Shown here piece after piece: positions 59,998 through 64,000 of a stretch of DNA of 64,000 nucleotides; the stretch's first letter is position 1; every line of letters starts with the position of its first letter. The DNA comes from Citrobacter amalonaticus (GTDB lineage Bacteria > Pseudomonadota > Gammaproteobacteria > Enterobacterales > Enterobacteriaceae), in NCBI RefSeq assembly GCF_002918555.1, contig NZ_PQMB01000002.1:1155169-1219168 (forward strand), read 5' to 3'. The translations under genes were made by a program, and so were the position numbers. Below the pieces are notes generated by a model, which worked only from the letters and a program-made list of their open reading frames with translations, did no database searches and was not told the DNA's origin.

Positions 59998-62076
59998 ATG
60001 TCACATACACTGGCACGCCATCCCGTGAAAAAACGGGATGCGATATTTCTTTGGGTTTTACTGGGCTGGCTGGCGTTTGCCCTCCTGCCGAGCTGGAGCC
60101 TGGATTACGGTCTGCTGGAATCCACGAGCGATGAAATTCTCGAGGCCTACGGCTGGTCACAGGTCAATATAAGCTGGCTGTGGTATCTGCTGCCGGGCCT
60201 GCTGCTGATTCGTCCGCTGCAGGAAACCCGGCGGGACCAGCGCGGCCGGAACTATCTCGACGCGGGCTGGGCGTTTTTGTGCATGGCGTTTATCGTCATC
60301 AGCGCCACGATTGAAGGCCGCGGTTTAGGGTATGCCACCATCGTGCTGTTTGTGGCGCTGGGCGCGATCGCGACTCTGGCGCTAACCCGCCTTGAATGGC
60401 TGGGCGGCGACCGCTTTGTGATTGGTTCGCTGGTCACCATCGTGGCGCTGATTGGCGTCTTTATCGTCTGGCCGAGCATCGCCATTTTCATCCCGATATT
60501 CACCAACGACGCAGGCGAATTCGCCCCGCTGGCGTTTATGACCGTGCTGTCGCAGGCGCACATTGTTCAGGTCATCCTTAACTCCATTGCCCTGTCGATT
60601 GCGGTTGGCGTCGGCTGTACCTTCTTCGGCCTGGTGCTGGCGATTTACACCACCCGCATCGCCAGACGCAGCGCCATTATTGGTCGTATCTTCTCGATTC
60701 TGCCGATCGTCACCCCACCGTTTGTCGTCGGCTTAGGGGTGACGCTGATGATGGGGCGCTCCGGCTACGTGACCGAATTTATGGTGGAGTGGTTTGGGTT
60801 GACCAACACCAACTGGCTGTACGGTTTTACCGGTATCTGGCTGGCGCAGGTGCTGGCGTTTACCCCGATGGCGTTTATGATCCTCGACGGGGCGATCAAA
60901 ACCATTCATCCATCGCTGGAGGAAGCGTCATACACCCTGCGCGCCAGCCGCTGGCAAACCTTTAACGGGGTGTTTGTCCCGCTGCTGAAACCGGCGCTGG
61001 CAAACGCCTTCCTGATCGTGGTGGTGCAGTCGCTGGCCGACTTCAGTAACCCCCTGGTACTTGGCGGTAACTTCGACGTGCTGGCGACGCAGATCTACTT
61101 CTACATTACCGGCTCACAGCTCGATTATCAGGCCGCCAGCACCCTCGGCGCGTTCCTGCTACTCTTCTCGCTGCTGGTGTTCTGCATTCAGTATATGTGG
61201 ATTGGCAAACGCTCTTACGTCACGGTATCCGGTAAGTCCTACCGGGGCGACGTTCAGCCGCTGCCGGTCACCCTGGTGTGGAGTGTGATCGCCATTCTGG
61301 CGGTGTGGATTGCCTTTAACGCCCTGCTCTACGGCAGCATTTTTTACGGCAGTTTTACCGTCAACTGGGGCGTGGACTACACCCTGACGCTGGATAACTT
61401 TATCAAGCTGTTTGGTCAGGGGATGAGCGATGGGGCATGGCCTTCCCTGCTCGACACCCTGCTCTACGCCGGGATTGCCGCGCCGATCACCGCTGCTTTT
61501 GGCCTGCTGATCGCCTGGGTAGTGGTCCGCCAGCAGTTTAAAGGCAAAAAAACCATCGAGTTCACCACCATGCTGTGCTTTGCGGTACCGGGTACCGTGG
61601 CGGGCGTCTCCTATATCCTCGCCTTTAACAGCGCCCCGGTGTACCTCACTGGAACGGCGGCGATTGTCATTATCTCCATGGTGATGCGTAACGTACCGGT
61701 CGGGATCCGCGCCGGGATTGCCGGATTAGGTCAGATCGATAAATCGCTGGATGAAGCGTCGCTCAGCCTGCGCGCCGGGAGCTTGCGTACCATCACGCAC
61801 ATTCTGCTGCCGCTGCTGCGCCCGGCAATCCTCTCGGCGCTGATCTACAGCTTTGTGCGCGCCATTACCACCGTCAGCGCCATTGTGTTCCTCGTGACGC
61901 CGGACACCCGCGTGGCGACAGCCTATATCCTGAATCGCGTGGAAGACGGCGAGTACGGCGTGGCGATCGCCTACGGTTCGATTCTGATCGTGGTGATGCT
62001 GGCGATTATTTTCATTTTTGACTGGCTGATCGGGGAAGCGCGTATCTCCCGTTCAAAAGCCAAAAACCAGGCGTAA
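59998..62076 (+). CDS. afuB: AfuB-type ABC transporter permease (fused dimer)
   Basis: A 692-residue inner-membrane protein with about 12 or more membrane helices in two homologous halves. Each half carries an ATPase-docking EAA loop: [20 protein letters not shown] and [20 protein letters not shown]. The start at 59998 ([14 protein letters not shown]) is chosen because the longer frame would be translated from REP DNA. It works with AfuA and AfuC. Confidence 0.9.
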   Translation: MSHTLARHPVKKRDAIFLWVLLGWLAFALLPSWSLDYGLLESTSDEILEAYGWSQVNISWLWYLLPGLLLIRPLQETRRDQRGRNYLDAGWAFLCMAFIVISATIEGRGLGYATIVLFVALGAIATLALTRLEWLGGDRFVIGSLVTIVALIGVFIVWPSIAIFIPIFTNDAGEFAPLAFMTVLSQAHIVQVILNSIALSIAVGVGCTFFGLVLAIYTTRIARRSAIIGRIFSILPIVTPPFVVGLGVTLMMGRSGYVTEFMVEWFGLTNTNWLYGFTGIWLAQVLAFTPMAFMILDGAIKTIHPSLEEASYTLRASRWQTFNGVFVPLLKPALANAFLIVVVQSLADFSNPLVLGGNFDVLATQIYFYITGSQLDYQAASTLGAFLLLFSLLVFCIQYMWIGKRSYVTVSGKSYRGDVQPLPVTLVWSVIAILAVWIAFNALLYGSIFYGSFTVNWGVDYTLTLDNFIKLFGQGMSDGAWPSLLDTLLYAGIAAPITAAFGLLIAWVVVRQQFKGKKTIEFTTMLCFAVPGTVAGVSYILAFNSAPVYLTGTAAIVIISMVMRNVPVGIRAGIAGLGQIDKSLDEASLSLRAGSLRTITHILLPLLRPAILSALIYSFVRAITTVSAIVFLVTPDTRVATAYILNRVEDGEYGVAIAYGSILIVVMLAIIFIFDWLIGEARISRSKAKNQA

Positions 62077-62087
62077 TGGAGCGCACT

Positions 62088-63134
62088 ATGAGTCAGAAAA
62101 ATTTTGTTGAGCTGCGTAACGTCACCAAACGATTCGGCAACAATACGGTCATCGACAACATTAACCTCACCATCCCGCAGGGGCAAATGGTGACGCTGCT
62201 CGGTCCCTCCGGCTGTGGCAAGACGACTATTTTACGTCTGGTGGCCGGGCTGGAAAAACCCAGCGAAGGACAGATTTTCATCGATGGCGAAGACGTCACG
62301 CATCGCTCTATTCAGCAGCGTGACATCTGCATGGTCTTTCAGTCTTACGCCCTGTTCCCGCACATGTCACTGGGGGAAAACGTCGGCTATGGTCTGAAGA
62401 TGCTTGGCGTGTCGCGCAGCGATGTGAAAGCGCGGGTGAAAGAGGCGCTGGCAATGGTGGATCTGGAAGGATTTGAAGACCGGTATGTCGATCAGATCTC
62501 CGGGGGGCAGCAGCAGCGCGTGGCGCTGGCGCGCGCCCTGATCCTCAAGCCGAAGGTGCTGTTATTTGATGAGCCGCTAAGTAACCTCGACGCCAACCTG
62601 CGCCGCAGCATGCGCGACAAGATCCGCGAGCTGCAAAAGCAGTTTGATATCACCTCGCTGTACGTCACCCACGATCAGAGCGAAGCCTTTGCGGTTTCCG
62701 ATACCGTGCTGGTGATGAACAAAGGGCATATCATGCAGATTGGCTCGCCGCAGGATCTCTACCGCCAGCCCGCGTCGCGCTTTATGGCGAGCTTTATGGG
62801 GGACGCCAACCTGTTCCCGGCCACATTCAGCGAGGATGCGGTGGATATCTACGGCTACCGTCTGCCCCGCCCGGCGCACTTTGTCGCGCAGGGTTCCGGC
62901 ACCGTCGGCGTGCGTCCGGAGGCGATTACGCTGAGCGATCGCGGCGAGGAGAGCCAGCGCTGCGTGATCCAGCACGTGGCTTATATGGGACCGCAATATG
63001 AAGTGACGGTGGAATGGCATGGACAGGAGATCTTATTACAGGTCAACGCCACCCGCCTGCAGCCGGACGTGGGCGAGCAGTATTACCTCGAAATCCACCC
63101 GTATGGGATGTTTGTGCTGGCCGATGCAGCGTGA
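62088..63134 (+). CDS. afuC: AfuC-type ABC transporter ATP-binding protein
   Basis: A 348-residue ATPase: Walker [17 protein letters not shown]-loop [12 protein letters not shown], signature [16 protein letters not shown], Walker [13 protein letters not shown] and H-loop YVTHDQSEA, followed by a TOBE-like C-terminal domain. The ATG at 62088 has GGAG upstream, while the ATG at 62076 overlaps the afuB stop codon; either is possible. E. coli K-12 keeps only a degraded afuBC next to mmuM in the CP4-6 region. Confidence 0.92.
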   Translation: MSQKNFVELRNVTKRFGNNTVIDNINLTIPQGQMVTLLGPSGCGKTTILRLVAGLEKPSEGQIFIDGEDVTHRSIQQRDICMVFQSYALFPHMSLGENVGYGLKMLGVSRSDVKARVKEALAMVDLEGFEDRYVDQISGGQQQRVALARALILKPKVLLFDEPLSNLDANLRRSMRDKIRELQKQFDITSLYVTHDQSEAFAVSDTVLVMNKGHIMQIGSPQDLYRQPASRFMASFMGDANLFPATFSEDAVDIYGYRLPRPAHFVAQGSGTVGVRPEAITLSDRGEESQRCVIQHVAYMGPQYEVTVEWHGQEILLQVNATRLQPDVGEQYYLEIHPYGMFVLADAA

Positions 63135-63136
63135 TG

Positions 63137-63255
63137 TTGTGCCCGATGGCGGCTTCATCTTAGCGGGCCGCCATTTCACATCATTTACAGGCAAGCATTC
63201 GGCAACATCATCGCAGTTTTCGCAGGCCGGATAAGCGTCGCGCCATCCGGCAATG
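63137..63255. repeat. REP units after afuC
   Basis: GCCCGATGGCGGCTTCATCT with TAGCGGGC, and 63222-63252 CGCAGGCCGGATAAGCGTCG with CGCCATCCGGCA, are two palindromic units between convergent afuC and mmuM. Confidence 0.85.
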
Positions 63256-63262
63256 AATGCCC

Positions 63263-64000
63263 TCAACAACGCGCTTTCAAAGCCGCAATATCCGCAGGCG
63301 TGGTGCGGCAGCACCCGCCAATCAACCGCGCGCCCGCCGCCCGCCACTGTGGCAAATAATCCGCCAGCCCTGCGCAGGCCGCACCATGAGGGTGCCAGGT
63401 TTTGCTCTCCGCATCGTAATGCTCACCTGAATTCGGGTAGACCACCAGCGGCTGCGCCGTCAGGCTATGCAGATGCTCCAGCGCGGCGGTGGTATTTTCC
63501 AGCGCGATGCAGTTGATACCGATAGCCACCACCTGCGGAAAACGCGCGAGGAAAGCCACAACGTCCCGCAACGGCGTGCCATCGCTGAGATGTTCGCTAT
63601 CGCGCAAGGTGAAGGAGAACCAGGCCCGCGCACGTGGGTATGCGGTCAACAGCACTGCCAGCGCCTTAATTTCGGCAAAATTCGGTAACGTTTCGCAGGC
63701 CAGCAGATCGGCCCCGGCATCCAGTAGCGCTTCTATGCGCGGACGGTGGAACGCCTGAAACTCGTCGTCGCGACGGACGTAATCACCACGGTACTCTGAG
63801 CCGTCGGCAAGAAACGCGCCGTAGGGTCCCACGGACCCCGCCACCAGCAATGTCCCCGCCTGCGGGTTTTCAGCGAGATACGCTTCACGCGCTTTGCGTG
63901 CCAGTTCAACGCTCTTGCCAATCAGCGCTTTCGACTGCGCTTCATCCAGCCCGCGTGTGGCGAACCCCGCGGGCGTGGCCTGATAGCTGGCGGTGATCGC
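63263..64000 (-). CDS. mmuM: Homocysteine S-methyltransferase MmuM (5' end beyond window)
   Basis: The last 245 or so residues of MmuM, which methylates homocysteine from S-methylmethionine. The frame is open to the end of the window and matches E. coli MmuM from about residue 65 on. The zinc Cys in VAIGINCIAL and the Cys pair in LIGGCCRTTP are present. E. coli also has afuC next to mmuM; mmuP is expected beyond the window. Confidence 0.95.
   Translation of the reverse strand, partial: AITASYQATPAGFATRGLDEAQSKALIGKSVELARKAREAYLAENPQAGTLLVAGSVGPYGAFLADGSEYRGDYVRRDDEFQAFHRPRIEALLDAGADLLACETLPNFAEIKALAVLLTAYPRARAWFSFTLRDSEHLSDGTPLRDVVAFLARFPQVVAIGINCIALENTTAALEHLHSLTAQPLVVYPNSGEHYDAESKTWHPHGAACAGLADYLPQWRAAGARLIGGCCRTTPADIAALKARC

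Overview
The window is enterobacterial chromosome with gene-for-gene synteny to the Escherichia coli secDF-to-tauABCD segment, read in the opposite direction. Extra genes absent from E. coli K-12 at these places (a Salmonella/Citrobacter-type AhpC-like peroxiredoxin, a DUF2339/DUF3999 pair, an extensin-like protein, a cysteine hydrolase and an intact uhpABC-like/afuABC cluster) point to Citrobacter, perhaps the rodentium/amalonaticus/farmeri side of the genus. The genus is inferred from gene content and remembered protein sequences, not from a search.

Layout. 0.1-2.7 kb: WYL regulator, VOC protein and M24-like protein. 2.8-8.4 kb: queA, tgt, yajC, secD and secF on the minus strand (queuosine tRNA modification and the Sec accessory complex). 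8.5-16.2 kb: ERIC element, acpH, peroxiredoxin, DUF3999 and DUF2339 membrane pair, malZ with MalT boxes. 16.4-21.7 kb: proY, brnQ, phoR, phoB with its Pho box. 22.0-33.3 kb: sbcDC, araJ, mak, rdgC, ppnP, aroM-yaiA-aroL with TrpR/TyrR sites, yaiI, proC. 33.3-39.7 kb: dgcC, psiF, phoA, iraP, an extensin-like gene, ddlA. 39.7-47 kb: yaiZ, yaiY, yaiW-sbmA, a cysteine hydrolase, ampH, yaiV and a frameshifted autotransporter. 47.1-51.7 kb: hemB and tauABCD.

51.7-55.3 kb is an AT-rich islet. It holds a 5'-truncated tyrosine recombinase, an orphan PAAR-domain protein with a hydrophobic C-terminus, a small membrane protein that looks like its immunity partner, and the tail of a PTS permease. 55.3-63.1 kb is a compact module in which a UhpABC-like sensing system is joined to an AfuABC-type ABC transporter: uhpA/uhpB and uhpC/afuA overlap, and no uhpT lies between them. 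The window ends inside mmuM.

The strongest unexplained signal is repeat-driven remodelling. Besides two classical ERIC elements and many REP hairpins, there is a set of elements with ERIC-like ends but a different GC-rich core. One short form sits in the phoA leader between the Pho box and the GTG start, one supplies the stop codon of ampH, one abuts a TATAAT hexamer ahead of sbcD, and two in direct orientation bracket the extensin-like gene. A REP hairpin likewise supplies the araJ stop codon. No tRNA, rRNA or CRISPR array was seen.
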